Below, in pieces: positions 10,491 to 19,855 of a DNA stretch of 64,000 nucleotides. The translations under genes and the position numbers were made by a program. Origin of the DNA: Nansenia antarctica (Eukaryota; Chordata; Actinopteri; Argentiniformes; Microstomatidae); assembly GCA_963989245.1 (NCBI GenBank), contig OZ022340.1, positions 45,189,165 through 45,253,164 on the forward strand. Reading direction: 5' to 3'. A model generated the notes under the pieces. It ran no database searches, was not told where the DNA came from, and was given only the letters and a program-made list of their open reading frames with translations. Every line of letters starts with the position of its first letter. The first letter of the stretch is position 1.

Positions 10491-12935
10491 ACTATACACC
10501 AACGTCAAGCTTGCTTACAAGGCTAGACCGCTAGCTCATCTAGGCATGTCTGACCACGTGTCAATCCTCCTGATCCCAGCCTACACTCCCATGAGGAAAA
10601 GTGCTCCCATCACCACTAAGACTGTCAGAACCTGGCCAGCAGGGTCCGCTCCACTGCAGATCTGCCTGAATGACACCTCATGGCAGGAATATGAGCATGA
10701 GGACCTGGAACAGTTCACGTCGTCGGTTCTGAACCACATAGTGAACTGCACCAACTCAGCCACCGTGGACAAACATGTCCGGGTCTACCCCAACACGAAG
10801 CCATGGATGACTGTGAAGGTCCAAAAACTGCTCAAGGAGAGGGACAACGCCTTCTCAGCGAAGGACACACTGCTGTACAGCACCACCAGGGCTAACCTAA
10901 AGCGTGGCATCCGGGAGGCCAAGGCAGACCACAGAGAGAAGTTTGAGGAATGCTTCCTGAGCAACGACCCCAGGCGGGTGTGGCAGGGGGTTCAGCACAT
11001 GACAAACTTCAGAGCCAACAGGCTCACAGCCGCGGAGGACGACCCCCTGCTGACGGAAAAGCTGAACTCCTTCTACGCCCGGTTCGACGAGGGGCGAACG
11101 GAGGTAACCACAACACAAACACCACTCTCTCCAGCTCTCAGCAGCCTCACCCTCACAGAGCATGAAGTGAGACGCGTGCTGAAGGCGGTGGACCCCAGAA
11201 AAGCCTCAGGGCCGGATGGCGTCCTGGGACGGGTGCTGAGGGACTGCGCCGACCAGCTGGCCGGGGTTTTCACCAACATCTTCAACCAGTCCCTGTCCCA
11301 GGCCACCATCCCACCCTGCCTGAAAACCTCAACTATCATCCCAGTCCCGAAGAAAAGCACGGTGAGCTGCCTAAACGACTACCGCCCGGTGGCACTCACA
11401 CCAATCATCATGAAGTGCTTCGAGAAACTAGTCCGGGCCCACATAGTCACACGCCTCCCGCCCAACCTGGATCCATACCAGTTCGCCTACAGAGCCCACA
11501 GGTCCACAGAGGACGCCATCGCGACGACTCTCCACTCCACTCTATCCCACCTGGAGAGGGGAAACAGCTACGCGAGACTGCTCTTTGTGGACTTCAGCTC
11601 TGCCTTCAACACCATCCTTCCAGACAGGCTAGTGACCAAACTACTAGACCTGGGACTATCACACTCTATCTGTGCATGGATCAAGGACTTTCTGTCTGAC
11701 CGCCCCCAGAGGGTGCGGGTGGGCTCCCACACCTCCAAAGCCCTCAGACTCAGCACTGGGTCCCCCCAGGGCTGCGTGCTAAGCCCCATCCTCTACAACC
11801 TCTACACCTATGACTTCACCCCCGTCCACCCCAGCAACTCCATCGTAAAGTTTGCAGACGACACCACCGTGGTGGGTTGCATCTCGGGGGGGGACGAGGC
11901 AGCGTACAGGGATGAGGTGGAGCAGCTGGGCAAGCTGTGCAAGGTTAACAACCTGCTGCTGAACCAGTCAAAGACCCAGGAAATCATCGTGGACTTCAGG
12001 AGGAAAACATCTGAGGTCCAGCCCCTGCTCGTCGATGGAGGGAGCGTGGAGAGAGTCTCAACCCTCCGATTCCTGGGGGTGCACATACAGGATGACCTGT
12101 CCTGGAAGACCAACACAGCAGCCATCATCAAGAAGGCACAACAGCGGCTCTACTTCCTGAGAGTCCTCAGGAAAAACCACATCAGACAGGAGCTGCTTGT
12201 GACCTTCTACCGCTGCACAGTGGAGAGCATCCTCACCTACTGCATCTGCGTGTGGTTCTCCAGCTGCACAGCCGCAGAGAGGAATGCGCTACAGAGAGTC
12301 GTGAGATCGGCCCAGAAGATCACCGGCGCCCCCCTCCCCTCTCTGGAAGAGCTGTACAACACACGCTGCCTCAGGAAGGCCTCCAAGATCTCCAGAGACC
12401 CATCCCACCCTGGGAACGAACACTTTGTTCGGCTGCCCTCGGACAGGCGGTTCAGGACCATGTTCGCAAGGACAAATAGACTGAAGCTCAGCTTCTACCC
12501 CAGGGCCATTCAGGCCCTGAACACAGCAAAGACCTAGGTTCTAGGCCTTGGACAATCTAGACAATTTGATGGCAGCTACTAGATTGTAATCAAGTGCAAT
12601 ACTGAAACACAACTGTGAACATTTCAAACCTGCAAACTGCGACACTTTAAATGAATGTGCAATAACACTATGTGCAATATGACAACCCTCGGCTACATAA
12701 GGTTCAGAGATAGGAAATGTTAGAATAGGTATAGCATAGCATAGAGTACAGCACAGTTTTATTTGTATAGTATAGTATAGTGGATAGTGTACATAGCCTT
12801 TATTTATGTAAACCAGCTCTTTTCCCTTCTTGTTTTTAGTTTTTTTCCTAGCACCAGGGGAGCCCCCCCTCCCAAATTTCGTTGTATGGTACCTGTACTA
12901 TATCAATGACAATAAAGACCATTCATTCATCAGCC
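10491..12935 (+). mobile_element. 5'-truncated CR1/L2-group LINE
   Basis: It matches the LINE at 61345-64000 from its position 62280 onward, so this copy lost its 5' UTR and most of the endonuclease. The 3' end is GACAATAAAGACC followed by ATTCATTCAT, a short microsatellite tail typical of CR1/L2-type elements. The same family occurs 3'-terminal on the minus strand at 36914-37674. Confidence 0.88.
10492..12537 (+). CDS. LINE ORF2 fragment: reverse transcriptase
   Basis: An uninterrupted frame of about 680 codons. It begins in the last residues of the AP endonuclease domain (GMSDHVSILLIPAY, the SDH motif). It continues through the RT domain with KASGPDG, NDYRPVALTP, FVDFSSAFNTI, TGSPQGCVLSPILYNL and the catalytic FADDTTVVG. 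It ends in the conserved C-terminal region ERNALQRVVRSAQKITG and AIQALNTAKT before the stop. The product would make cDNA by target-primed reverse transcription. The frame has no stop or frameshift despite the 5' truncation, suggesting a young insertion. Residues upstream of 10492 are flanking sequence, not LINE. Confidence 0.92.
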   Translation, partial: LYTNVKLAYKARPLAHLGMSDHVSILLIPAYTPMRKSAPITTKTVRTWPAGSAPLQICLNDTSWQEYEHEDLEQFTSSVLNHIVNCTNSATVDKHVRVYPNTKPWMTVKVQKLLKERDNAFSAKDTLLYSTTRANLKRGIREAKADHREKFEECFLSNDPRRVWQGVQHMTNFRANRLTAAEDDPLLTEKLNSFYARFDEGRTEVTTTQTPLSPALSSLTLTEHEVRRVLKAVDPRKASGPDGVLGRVLRDCADQLAGVFTNIFNQSLSQATIPPCLKTSTIIPVPKKSTVSCLNDYRPVALTPIIMKCFEKLVRAHIVTRLPPNLDPYQFAYRAHRSTEDAIATTLHSTLSHLERGNSYARLLFVDFSSAFNTILPDRLVTKLLDLGLSHSICAWIKDFLSDRPQRVRVGSHTSKALRLSTGSPQGCVLSPILYNLYTYDFTPVHPSNSIVKFADDTTVVGCISGGDEAAYRDEVEQLGKLCKVNNLLLNQSKTQEIIVDFRRKTSEVQPLLVDGGSVERVSTLRFLGVHIQDDLSWKTNTAAIIKKAQQRLYFLRVLRKNHIRQELLVTFYRCTVESILTYCICVWFSSCTAAERNALQRVVRSAQKITGAPLPSLEELYNTRCLRKASKISRDPSHPGNEHFVRLPSDRRFRTMFARTNRLKLSFYPRAIQALNTAKT

Positions 12936-13112
12936 AATCAGGCCTCCTCTCCCCACTGCCATCCTGCAACACAATCAGAACAAGACAGCAGTGGAGGGAG
13001 GAGACCGTAACAAGCCTGTGTAACTGAAATATAACCGACTGTCCAATGCGGTGTAGATATTCTGTGTCTAGTGTTGACGTTCTGTCGTCTTCTGCTCTGT
13101 TTCTCCCTGCAG

Positions 13113-13495
13113 GCGGCAGGTTTGGAGACCCTTTGTTTCAAGGGGACTTCCCACCCCACGGTTGTCTCCTCTCCGACTACCCCTTGGATTTGGGCATGGG
13201 AGGATACTCTGACCCCCTGGGTCGCTCCAGCCCCGGCCGGCCCTTCGCAGGGGGGGACGTGGGCCCTCGACACTTCCCTGACGATCTGCGTCTGGGGGGA
13301 GGAAGAGACGGCTTTGGGCACTGCGGAGGGAGAGAGGGGTTTGGTATGGGGGGCCTGATGGGAGAGAGTCCTGGAAGGCGTTATCCTGATGAGTTCAGAG
13401 GGGGTCAGGTGGGGAACAGCCCTGGTGACAGGCCAGGCTTAATGGGAGCAGCTCCAGAAGGAAGCAGCTTCCCCTCTGTCCTGCTCAAATACCTG
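13113..13495 (+). CDS. Exon a of unrecognised Gly-rich protein
   Basis: The acceptor is CCCTGCAG (AG at 13111-13112) and the donor is GTAGGT from 13496. Two leading bases precede 127 codons, so the exon ends in phase 0. The translation is rich in Gly, Pro, Arg and Asp (GGRDGFGHCGGREGFGMGG, SPGRPFAGGDVGPRHFPDD) and ends in SFPSVLLKYL. Low-complexity RGG/FGG-like composition suggests a nuclear or RNA-associated protein, but I do not recognise the family. Earlier exons, and the start codon, were not located; the LINE/LTR block lies immediately upstream. Confidence 0.8.
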
Positions 13496-13603
13496 GTAGG
13501 TACCTCGATCGGTCAAACCTGTGTGTATTTTGGTCTGTAACCGCATGTTGTGTTGTTTGTGTGTCAGCCTGGTTGATTATGCATCATTCTGGTGGGTTTT
13601 TAG

Positions 13604-13708
13604 AACTCCTTGCGGATCGAGAATGAGATGGATGCCCAGATTGTGCTGAAGGTGACGCAGAAGTTAACAGACGTGCTGATGGAGTACAGACTCAGGAGCG
13701 TGTCCTCG
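13604..13708 (+). CDS. Exon b of the same unrecognised protein
   Basis: 35 codons between TTTTTAG and a weak donor GTTCGT. The translation contains NSLRIENEMDAQIVLKV and TQKLTDVLMEYRLRS, a probable amphipathic helix and the most conserved-looking part of the gene. Phase 0 at both ends joins exons a and c without a frame change. Confidence 0.78.
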
Positions 13709-13976
13709 GTTCGTAACACACATGCTCTCCACACAGCCCTACAACAACACACCCCTACCCTTCTCCTCTAGCTCCTCTGTGAACATCTAAAAGAATCGGA
13801 GGGCTAGCAGGAGACGTTATCGTATTGCTTACATCCAACCTACCCCTTCAGATCACTTCTGCTTTGGCATCCTTACACATTGGTCATTGTTTCGTCTCCA
13901 CAAGGTTGTGGATGACCGAACCTAATAATATACCCACACTAAATAAGCCTCTTTCTTGATTCCGTTTGTTCTGTAG

Positions 13977-14094
13977 GGGGGTCCTGGTCTGAAGAGCAAT
14001 TCACCTCAGAGCTCCATGGGTAGCTACTCCTCTTCCTCCAGAATGCCCAGCAGTGTAGACCACTACTCTGGCAACCTGTCTGGGAATCAGTCTG
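13977..14094 (+). CDS. Exon c of the same unrecognised protein
   Basis: The acceptor is TTCTGTAG and the donor is GTACGT. It encodes GGPGLKSNSPQSSMGSYSSS and VDHYSGNLSGNQS, Ser/Gly-rich and probably disordered. It ends in phase 1. Confidence 0.75.
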
Positions 14095-14271
14095 GTACGT
14101 AAAGCACCTGCCTAGTGCTCCACATTACAACTCCGCATCACTGCTCCAATGATAAGTGTTACTTTGCGTTCAATATGTTATTACGTCATCATAAAGAGTA
14201 CTACTACTATCAGTTAAATAGTAGTAGTAGTAGTACATTACAGTATTTACTTTGTGCTCTTCTCTCTGCAG

Positions 14272-14335
14272 GTCCATCCAGATTCTCTGATGGCCCATCC
14301 AGATTCTACCCAATTTCACCCCCCCCCCCCAGCAT
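14272..14335 (+). CDS. Exon d (start) of the same protein, 3' end unclear
   Basis: The acceptor is TCTCTGCAG. A phase-1 start gives GPSRFSDGPSRFYPISPPPP, continuing exon c in frame. After a C-tract the sequence becomes L2-derived (see 14340), so either the exon ends near 14330 or the gene reads into the L2 fragment and terminates there at 14481-14483. The last coding exons may be lost or may lie outside the window. Confidence 0.6.
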
Positions 14336-14339
14336 GGAT

Positions 14340-14900
14340 ACACCCATAGTGAGGGATCCGCAATTAACTGTCTGCCCAGACGCTATTCAGTCCCGGCTTT
14401 TCACTGTCCTGGCCACCCCACTGGTGGAAAGAGCTTCCCACTGCTGTCAGGACTGCAGGGTCACTACCTATCTTCCCCCGTAGACTGAAGACCCATCTCT
14501 TCAGGCTACACCTTGACTGTCCCTCCTAAAGACCTCTACCCCCCTGTATAGTTTCTCTACTATGTCTATATATATATTTAAGTAATTATTACTTCTTCTA
14601 GCATATTGTCTGCCAATGGCCTCAGGTCCTAGCATAGATTAGTTTTTCTTATGATGACAGATGTACAGATAATTCACTTACTTTAGACAATGTACTTGTC
14701 TGCCCAGAAAAGGCCTCTTATTTATATATATATATTTTCCCTTTCCTATAAAACAAATGTAAAAATTGACTTGTGACTGCTTTTAGTTTTTACTATTGAC
14801 GGTATTCTTATCATTTTAAGATTTTTCTTAGGATGTCTTCCAGATACACCTCTAAAGTGTTTAAAATGGGTTTGAGAAAGAAGTGCCAGTATGAAAACTG
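14340..14900 (+). mobile_element. L2 LINE 3'-end fragment
   Basis: RLFTVLATPLVERASHCC and the following RLKTHLFRLHL-like region (frame-shifted) match the C-terminus of the L2 ORF at 24500-24640. The AT-rich stretch after it lacks a clear tail. Heavily mutated. Confidence 0.7.
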
Positions 14901-16660
14901 AAAAACCCCCATATTTGTGCGACTGAAGTACTGACGGGTATTTTTGTCATGCACGTGTTGTTTGTTTTCTACTGAACTGGTCTCTTAAAGGGTTAGGGTT
15001 AAATGGAACTGTCTATTGTTTATTTCTAATGTGCCTACTAATTAATTGACTTCACATGACAAGTTTGCATTGTTTCATTAACATACAATTTGAAAATGCA
15101 AACTCCACATAGGAAGCATCTTCCCTCATCAGTTTGGGTTGGCTATTCAAGTGGTATTGGGCGTTCCTTAATAGTGACATCTACAGCAGCAATAATTCAA
15201 CGCTTTAGCTGTTATTTCAAGCAAACAGGTTTCTCACATACTCTCAGGAAAGAGCCACACCAGTGTTGGATAATGAACATACCAAATGTGCTTCAGTCAA
15301 AATCAATAAAGTACTCACAGTAATGTGATGTCATAAAACATTTTCCTACATTCATCACATTTCTCTCTCTCAGATTCAGATGAGTAGTGAACATCCAGGT
15401 AGTTATACTGTACATACTGTAGATGTTGTATACATTTACAATACATATTGTAGGATGTTGTATCACCTATAGGTGAGTGTTCAGCTGACATTATTTATGA
15501 TACTGCTGTATTGCCAATATAATAGACATTATGATTCTTCGAATACTGACACATTGCAAATATGATAAGCCTGCCTTATGAATATTCACTGAGTGTTGTT
15601 GCTATACTGTTGGTGGACAAGATGAGGTCTGAAGGTTGTGATGGGCAGTCCTTGTGGCGCCTGTTGTATGGTAATGTCTGTCTTGTTGAGATGGTGCCCG
15701 TTGTTGAGATTATGTGTTCCCACCGTCACTCCCCTAATCTTCGTCCTTGACTATGTTTCTTTAAAGAGGATGGTTCTGAGGTGGGCCTCAGAACTCACTG
15801 AATTCTGTCTAGTGTAGTCTCTCTATGCTTGCAATTGTATAATAAAAAAACTCTTGTGATCCAAGATTTTTTACTCCTAGTTTCACCTTTACCAGAGGTA
15901 ATCAGGTGGATTTCCACAACAGCATCATCACCTCTAAAGCCTGGGTTACAGAAAAAAAACTAATGATTTTGATTGCTTATTGCAAGCACTAAGATTGTGT
16001 CCATGTTTCTTTGTGTAACACAAGCTTTAGGGGTGGGGATGGATAAGATTACCAAAGCCGTTTCAGCATGGTGCATATGCTCTCTAGCTTGTGTCATGAC
16101 CTCTCACTATATCTAAACTACTTGTAGGAAACTGATGTCTTGATAAACAGTATGAATTCCGAAAAAAAGTAAATAAATTCAAAGGGATGCATTTATTTAA
16201 ACTGGAAACAATAATATTCCATAACAATGACAGAAAAACAAGACAATACAACGGCATACGGAACGAACAGATGCTATATTCAGTTCAAGCACATTTTCTG
16301 ATCTCAGCTTTATCCTGTAGATAAAGGTTCCTGGTTCTCAATGAATGTTCCAAAGCTTCACAATGTCTAACTTGTTTGTTATTCTACAGATGTAGGCCTA
16401 CAGTGTTTGACATACATCAGTTTGGATTGATGGAAGTTATGCGTCTGTGTTTCTGAAGATCGTTCAGTACACTGTGGGAATGGTAGAGTAGCATTAACTC
16501 AGATAGTAGCCTATATCCAGTGAAGAAAACACACATTGCCAAATGTCCAAATGTCATATTGTTGGCCAAGTCCTATTATAGAGGATGACGTTATAGTCGA
16601 ACACATCCCAAAGCCATTGATAACAGATTGATCGTTGACGTTCATTCCATGATGATACGA
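14901..16660. other. Noncoding, probably rbm12b 3' UTR on the right
   Basis: No exon supported. On the minus strand, the region just left of the rbm12b stop (16200-16667) is AT-rich and probably 3' UTR. No polyadenylation signal is placed. Confidence 0.45.
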
Positions 16661-16667
16661 TCTTTCC

Positions 16668-18854
16668 TCACTGGTTCCTGTTCAAGATGTCCTCCATCTG
16701 CTGAAATGTTATCCTGGTGAGGAGCAATTGGGTCCCTAGGAAGGTGACCTGTTTGTGTAGTTTCATGGCCGATTTGGCATATTTCTCTGTTTTAAGTTGA
16801 ACCAGAGCCTCGCCAATGCCATTACCTTCTTTGTCTGTTAGCAAGGAGATAAAGTCTCCACCCACCTTAAATTGGAGGAACAAATATTTGATGTCTCTTT
16901 TCTGCACCTCTGCTGGCAGATTCCGTACGTATATGCATGTCTGTGCTGCGGGGAACACTCTCAACTTAGGTTTCTCACTGCTGTGCCTCTCTGTTGGGCC
17001 TTGCTTTGAAACCATGCTACGCTCAACAGAAAGCACTCTACTCTTTGACAACATGGCCTCCATCTTCTCCTTGGTGATTGTGGAGACGTCTATAGCCTGG
17101 GACCCAATGTGGCAGCCATTAAGGTTCAGAGCATACACATAATCCTCTGTTTGGTCAAATATAATGAATGTCGTGTCCGTTCTCTGTCTATCCTCGTCTT
17201 GTAGGTGTATTATTTTGCTATTGGGGATATTTTTACATCCAAACAACTCTTTTAGCTCAGTTTTTGTTATCTTTCTGGGTAGCTTTTTGGCCATGATGCA
17301 GTACTCCACAACAGGTGAGGGGGAGTGCGATCGGGACCTTTTTGGTGATTGTGACAGTGAGTCGTCAGAGCGCCTTCTGGCCGGGGCTCCTTGTTCATGG
17401 GTTTCAGTGTGGGGTTTATACGAGGGTCTGTGTCCCTGTGGTTCATATGAGGGCCTGTCCCGTGGTTTGTGCTGTGTTTCCTGGGGTTCATACAAGGGGT
17501 TATCACACTGCTGGACTGCGTAGGTCCACATCGCCTCTGTTGCCCCACGGACCTCCACTGAGGCAGGACCCAGCCGCTGATGATTGAAGCTCATTGCATC
17601 ACATGCACCCTGGACATCTACAAACTTCACAAGGCAGCAAGGGTTTATGCCCAGTTTTACATTCATCATCACCTCCTGGACTAACAGACCTTTGAAGAAG
17701 TGGCAGATTTCCTGTTTAGTGACTGACTCTGCCAGGCCATAGAGTCTGGCAAAACCTGGACTTGAACTGAAGGCCTCCCGTGGTCTATCCAACTCCCCTG
17801 AAAGCACTGGGCCAGGGGTCTTGGGAGAGCGACTCACTAGTGTTATCTTTTTGGGTACGTTTTTGTCCATGATGCAGTACTCCACAACAGTTGAGAGGGA
17901 GTGCGATCGGTGCCTCTTTGGTGACTGTGACAGCGAGCGATCCTCAGAGCGCCTCTTTGCCCAGACCCTGGCCGGGGCTCCTTGTTCATGGGGTTCAGTG
18001 TGGGGTTTATACGAGGGTCTGTGTCTCTGTGGTACATATAAGGGCCTGTCCCGTGGTTTGTGCTGTGTTTCCAGGGGTTCATACGAGGGGTTATCACACT
18101 GCTGGACTGCGTAGGTCCACATCGCCTCTGTTGCCCCACGGACCTCCACTGAGGCGGGACCCAGCCGCTGATGATTGAAGCTCATTGCATCACATGCACC
18201 CTGGACATCTACAAACTTCACAAGGCAGCAAGGGTTTATGCCCAGTTTTACATTCATCATCACCTCCTGGACTAACAGACCTTTGAAGAAGTGGCAGATT
18301 TCCTGTTTAGTGACTGACTCTGCCAGGCCATAGAGTCTGGCAAAACCTGGACTTGAACTGAAGGCCTCCCGTGGTCTATCCAACTCCCCTGAAAGCACTG
18401 GGCCAGGGGTCCTGGGAGAGGGACTCACTAGTGGTGCCCCATTGTTGTGTCCCCCTTGCTGATTTGACTGCAGTCCATGGATGGCAGCGACAAGACCAAG
18501 CAGCAGGGTCGTGGCAGAGTCTGGCAAGAGTGCAACTGGAGACGGTGGAGGCGTCTTCACAGGGAGGGGTGCTGGAGGAAGTGTTCCCTTCTGTAGCTTT
18601 GACTCCATTTTGTGTTGCATCTCTCCTAAGCTGCTAATATGAAGAGTCACCCGAGATCCTCTGAGGAGAGAACCAGAGAGCCGCATTGCAAGCTGCCGAT
18701 CTTTCTCAGTGGTGAAGACAATAAATGCTTCTCCGAGATGTCCTCCTATAATATACACACCACCTTCTGGGATGTATAAGTCTGTGAAGAATTTGCGGAT
18801 GTCTTCAGAACCGGCCTCAATGTTCAGACCCCGTAACCTCAATACTATGGTCAT
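16668..18854 (-). CDS. rbm12b: RNA-binding motif protein 12B with internal duplication
   Basis: A single-exon 728-residue frame. RRM1 at about 3-76 (VLRLRGLNIEAGSEDIRKFF) matches the human RBM12B start (VIRLLGLPFIAGPVDIRHFF). RRM2-like copies lie at about 168-245 and 365-442 (ARLYGLAESVTKQEICHFF). RRM3 is at about 516-593 (VEYCIMAKKLPRKITKTELKE) and RRM4 at about 638-716 (CIYVRNLPAEVQKRDIKYLF). Each RRM2 copy is followed by a Pro/Arg/Ser linker with RS-like runs. The block from about residue 147 to 338 is repeated at about 344-530 with near-identical DNA, a tandem duplication of some 575-590 bp; the first copy ends in a stub of RRM3 (VEYCIMDKNVPKKIT). The family binds RNA in the nucleus; its target is unknown. 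The neighbour tmem67, head to head, matches human synteny and supports the name. Confidence 0.93.
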   Translation of the reverse strand: MTIVLRLRGLNIEAGSEDIRKFFTDLYIPEGGVYIIGGHLGEAFIVFTTEKDRQLAMRLSGSLLRGSRVTLHISSLGEMQHKMESKLQKGTLPPAPLPVKTPPPSPVALLPDSATTLLLGLVAAIHGLQSNQQGGHNNGAPLVSPSPRTPGPVLSGELDRPREAFSSSPGFARLYGLAESVTKQEICHFFKGLLVQEVMMNVKLGINPCCLVKFVDVQGACDAMSFNHQRLGPASVEVRGATEAMWTYAVQQCDNPSYEPLETQHKPRDRPLYVPQRHRPSYKPHTEPHEQGAPARVWAKRRSEDRSLSQSPKRHRSHSLSTVVEYCIMDKNVPKKITLVSRSPKTPGPVLSGELDRPREAFSSSPGFARLYGLAESVTKQEICHFFKGLLVQEVMMNVKLGINPCCLVKFVDVQGACDAMSFNHQRLGPASVEVRGATEAMWTYAVQQCDNPLYEPQETQHKPRDRPSYEPQGHRPSYKPHTETHEQGAPARRRSDDSLSQSPKRSRSHSPSPVVEYCIMAKKLPRKITKTELKELFGCKNIPNSKIIHLQDEDRQRTDTTFIIFDQTEDYVYALNLNGCHIGSQAIDVSTITKEKMEAMLSKSRVLSVERSMVSKQGPTERHSSEKPKLRVFPAAQTCIYVRNLPAEVQKRDIKYLFLQFKVGGDFISLLTDKEGNGIGEALVQLKTEKYAKSAMKLHKQVTFLGTQLLLTRITFQQMEDILNRNQ

Positions 18855-18885
18855 GTTTCACTTCTTCAATCCAGTTATCTGAGAT

Positions 18886-19175
18886 CTGCAAACAGAAGAA
18901 CAAACAGACACTAATTAACAAACATGTGAAATACATCCAAAGCACAGCAAAGGAAAAACACTTGTAAGCAATGAAGACCATGCTCATTTCAGAGAAATTC
19001 CTAACGGGTTAAATTGATACTGGAAACAAGTAGGCTAAGCTGAACATGTTTGTTATGACAAAGCCAGCGAGTAGTTGCTAGTTTGTTAGAGGTGAACATG
19101 TGAGGAACAGGATAGACAATTGTAGACAATTCAACAACATAAGATATCAGATGACAAAACACAAAAATAACTCAC
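18886..19175 (-). other. rbm12b: Probable intron in rbm12b 5' UTR
   Basis: On the minus strand, a donor GTGAG at 19171-19175 and an acceptor TTTGCAG at 18886-18892 bracket 290 bp just upstream of the ATG. The UTR resumes at 18885. A 5' UTR intron before a single coding exon is usual for RBM12/RBM12B genes. Inferred from splice motifs only. Confidence 0.6.
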
Positions 19176-19229
19176 CATAAAAAGTGGTGTTTCCCGGAGT
19201 TTTGTAAGACTAGTGGTTAATATTAATCA

Positions 19230-19400
19230 TCGAAGCAGCCCAACTCCCAACTCCTAACTTTCTCTAATCATCACCCTGCATTGGACAGCGAGGCACGCAG
19301 CGAACAGCACGCGGTTTTATTGGGGGAGGGGAGCATGCGCACGCTTCACCAGGGCCAGTAGAGGCTTATGGGTAAATAACAGGAAGCATGTTCGCTTACC
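19230..19400. promoter_or_regulatory. Shared rbm12b/tmem67 bidirectional promoter
   Basis: About 225 bp separates the rbm12b 5' exon end (19176) from the tmem67 ATG (19401), and the genes are divergent. The interval is CpG-containing (GGACAGCGAGGCACGCAGCG, GCATGCGCACGC) and TATA-less. The same head-to-head arrangement is known at human 8q22. Confidence 0.7.
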
Positions 19401-19593
19401 ATGGCGACGGAGACGCTACCTGTGTCCATCTGGAGACTGTCTCTGTTTCTTATGATCAGATCTAATCTACTTCACTCTCAACAGTTTACAATTTCATTTG
19501 AGCGTCCCCCCGACTGCAGCGTTGAACAGTTCTTTGACATCTCAACTCTGTCCTGTACGAAATGCGGGCCGAATCAAAAGACGACTGCAACTA
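19401..19593 (+). CDS. tmem67: tmem67 (meckelin) coding exon 1
   Basis: The start ATG lies in good context (TTACCATGG). The 64 codons begin MATETLPVSIWRLSLFLMI, a hydrophobic signal peptide. FTISFERPPDCSVEQFFDI, STLSCTKCGPNQK then follow, aligning with human meckelin [32 protein letters not shown]. That is the start of the Cys-rich extracellular domain. The donor GTGGGT at 19594 leaves phase 1, the same phase I recall for the human exon-1 junction. Meckelin is a transition-zone membrane protein of cilia. None of the other roughly 27 exons was found in the window; instead an slc43a3 exon follows 262 bp later on the same strand. Confidence 0.9.
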
Positions 19594-19657
19594 GTGGGTC
19601 ACTTGTTTGTTGTTGTTGTTGTTGGTGGTTAGCTACTGTCTGTGTAGTACAACTGTC

Positions 19658-19814
19658 GGGGGTGTTCCATCAACGTCGCTAAAGGAAAATCTAGGCTTAT
19701 TTCGTTAAGTCTCGCGAGACTCTTAAAAAGATCCAGGCATATCTTGATAGATCTCGCGAGACTTGTCAAAATAAGCCTAGATTTTCCTTTAGCGACGTTG
19801 ATGGAATACCCCCC
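19658..19814. mobile_element. Palindromic MITE
   Basis: Long inverted arms: GGTGTTCCATCAACGTCGCT and AAAGGAAAATCTAGGCTTAT on the left, inverted at 19773-19810. A short AGTCTCGCGAGACT core appears twice in the loop. The single strand would fold into a near-perfect hairpin. It sits in the gap between tmem67 exon 1 and the slc43a3 exon. No target duplication longer than CTGT is evident. Confidence 0.8.
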
Positions 19815-19855
19815 TGTTCTCCATCTGTGCCGCCACTCCCGTCCTCCCTGTGCAG

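Larger units (their letters stand above)
9919..13012 (-). mobile_element. Probable solo LTR, split by a LINE
   Basis: Sequence starting TGTAACGGGGCAGGGG and ending GAGACCGTAACA (TG...CA), with a poly(A)-signal-like AATCTTTATTA block near 10036, suggests an LTR in minus orientation. The LINE at 10491-12935 interrupts it, leaving about 650 bp of LTR. No matching target-site duplication was seen and no internal retroelement genes accompany it, so this remains a moderate call. Confidence 0.4.

Noticed and set aside
10456..10491. Twelve codons extending the LINE frame upstream
   Set aside because: The LINE match begins at 10491-10492; these residues are flanking LTR sequence read in frame.
10581..12461. 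Minus-strand and other-frame frames over the LINE
   Set aside because: Shadows of the RT frame; the same applies at 61489-63975 and 21796-24649.
15562..15750. 62-codon frame
   Set aside because: No splice sites, no family match, AT-rich noncoding context.
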